This document shows, in pieces, positions 63,336 through 64,000 of a DNA stretch of 64,000 bases. How positions within the stretch are numbered: the stretch's first letter is position 1; the number at the start of each line of letters is the position of its first letter. A program made the position numbers and the translations under genes. The notes under the pieces are model-generated. The model did no database searches. It was given only the letters and a program-made list of their open reading frames with translations, and was not told where the DNA came from. This DNA is from Amycolatopsis pithecellobii (GTDB taxonomy: Bacteria > Actinomycetota > Actinomycetes > Mycobacteriales > Pseudonocardiaceae): positions 47,309-111,308 of the forward strand of contig NZ_WMBA01000020.1 of NCBI RefSeq assembly GCF_009707865.1. Direction: 5' to 3'.

Positions 63336-63925
63336 GCGGGGTTGCGTGGTTCGAGATACACGTGCCCGTTGCGGCGGCGGAACACCTTGACGGTGGCCTC
63401 GCCGTCGAGCATCGCCGCGACGATCTGGCCGGAATGGGCTTCCGATTGTTGTTTCACCACAACGATGTCACCGTCACAGATCGCGGCGTCGATCATCGAG
63501 TCCCCACGCACCCGCAGCCCGAAGACCGTGCCCCGGCCGGTGAGCTCACGCGGCAGAGTCAGCAGATCGTCCACATGCTCCTCGGCCGAAATCGGTGCGC
63601 CGGCGGCGATGTCACCGACCACGGGCACGGCCACCGAGTCCCCGGCCTGCTCCCGGGCCGGGGGTGACAGGAACATCCGGACGTCGATCGGCCGGGACAT
63701 CGTCGCGCTGCGGCGCAGGAATCCCTTCTCCTCCAACGCGGCGAGATGCTTCGACACCGAGGAGGAGGACCGCAGACCGACCGCGTCGCCGAGCTGGCGC
63801 GTGTTGGGCGGGTAGCCGTAACGGACCACCCAGTCGCGGATGGCCACCAGGATCCGCTGCTGCCGGGGCGGCAAGGCCGAGGTGTCGAGGTGCTCGAACG
63901 CGTCAAGATCGTCGTAGGTGGTCAC
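63266..63925 (-). CDS. lexA: LexA repressor of the SOS response
   Basis: Transcriptional repressor that self-cleaves when RecA filaments form. The 219-residue protein has a winged HTH (~20-75; YPPNTRQLGDAVGLRSSSSV), the Ala108-Gly109 cleavage site in GDIAAGAP, the nucleophile Ser143 in RGDSM, and the general base Lys180 in GEATVKVF. GTG 63925 starts it with no ribosome site, six bases after TACCAT; it is probably leaderless. Any SOS box of its own is lost beyond the contig end. It would control alkB here. Confidence 0.95.
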   Translation of the reverse strand: MTTYDDLDAFEHLDTSALPPRQQRILVAIRDWVVRYGYPPNTRQLGDAVGLRSSSSVSKHLAALEEKGFLRRSATMSRPIDVRMFLSPPAREQAGDSVAVPVVGDIAAGAPISAEEHVDDLLTLPRELTGRGTVFGLRVRGDSMIDAAICDGDIVVVKQQSEAHSGQIVAAMLDGEATVKVFRRRNGHVYLEPRNPAYDVIDGDEAVVLGTVVSVLRSV

Positions 63926-63976
63926 CGGGGAATGGTAGAGGGCCCGCCCGCCGCGTTCGAGATGGAGTGAAGGGGG

Positions 63977-64000
63977 CTGTCTCTTATACACGTCTCCGAG
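63977..64000. other. Nextera adapter sequence at the contig end
   Basis: The last 24 bases begin CTGTCTCTTATACAC and continue GTCTCCGAG. They match the Nextera transposon end plus read-2 adapter at all but one base. This is library sequence, not genome; the frame reading leftward from it gives the well-known artefact peptide MYKRQ. Confidence 0.95.

Overview
The window is high-GC actinobacterial chromosome, most consistent with Pseudonocardiaceae (Amycolatopsis-like). The signs are many GTG/TTG starts, overlapping GTGA/ATGA gene junctions, near-leaderless promoters, an HU protein with a long Lys/Ala/Thr tail, a SepIVA-type DivIVA protein, an F420-pathway CofC/FbiD enzyme, and families typical of this group (PF04672 methyltransferases, XRE-DUF5753 regulators, HTH/NB-ARC/TPR regulators, an IniB-like protein). 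The last 24 bases are sequencing adapter, so the right edge is a contig end.

Layout. 1-6067 (minus): the K+ uptake operon kdpF-A-B-C-D, preceded by a tiny membrane ORF; kdpD runs off the left edge. 6338-8788 (plus): asparagine synthetase and a stress-type membrane protein. 8849-14431 (mostly minus): mutM, rnc, rpmF, a YceD protein, SepIVA, a secreted RNase Sa-like nuclease, coaD and rsmD, with a Uma2 nuclease-fold gene on plus. 14543-17625 (plus): a HelD-like helicase and a luciferase-fold oxidoreductase. 17687-27264 (minus): a CFA-type methyltransferase, pyruvate carboxylase, a catalytically dead subtilase, recG and a DAK2/FakA-like protein. 27505-30966: rpmB, then a toxin-antitoxin remnant, ung, gamma carbonic anhydrase, a GNAT enzyme and thiL. 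31062-38358: a stand-alone AsnC effector domain, DUF3515, ddl, a MocR regulator with a divergent PPOX protein, a cysteine-dioxygenase-like protein, gpsA, plsC and cofC. 38577-45660: ppk1, a Nudix/phosphoglycerate-mutase-fold fusion, hupB, leuD, leuC and their IclR regulator. From mutM to the IclR gene, this order follows from memory the Mycobacterium tuberculosis Rv2924c-Rv2927c plus Rv2965c-Rv2989 order, so it is an old housekeeping backbone.

45756-63100 is more accessory: an AlkB dioxygenase with a near-perfect SOS box, an Rv1733c-like membrane protein, an enoyl-CoA hydratase and a coiled-coil protein. Then comes a cluster of unusual regulators: three STAND-type (NB-ARC/TPR) systems, one of them split into two overlapping genes, a LuxR-type regulator with a receiver lacking an obvious phosphate site, a sensor kinase lacking its phosphoacceptor histidine, an XRE-DUF5753 gene fused by overlap to a PF04672 methyltransferase, a second such methyltransferase, a YheO/DauR-like regulator and an IniB-like protein behind a structured leader. 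lexA closes the window and would be the repressor of the SOS box at alkB.

No rRNA, tRNA, CRISPR array, insertion sequence or prophage was recognised. The best candidates for new biology are the split STAND pair with its shared upstream motif, the pseudo-subtilase, the degenerate kinase, the iniB leader, and several intergenic palindromic or tandem repeats.
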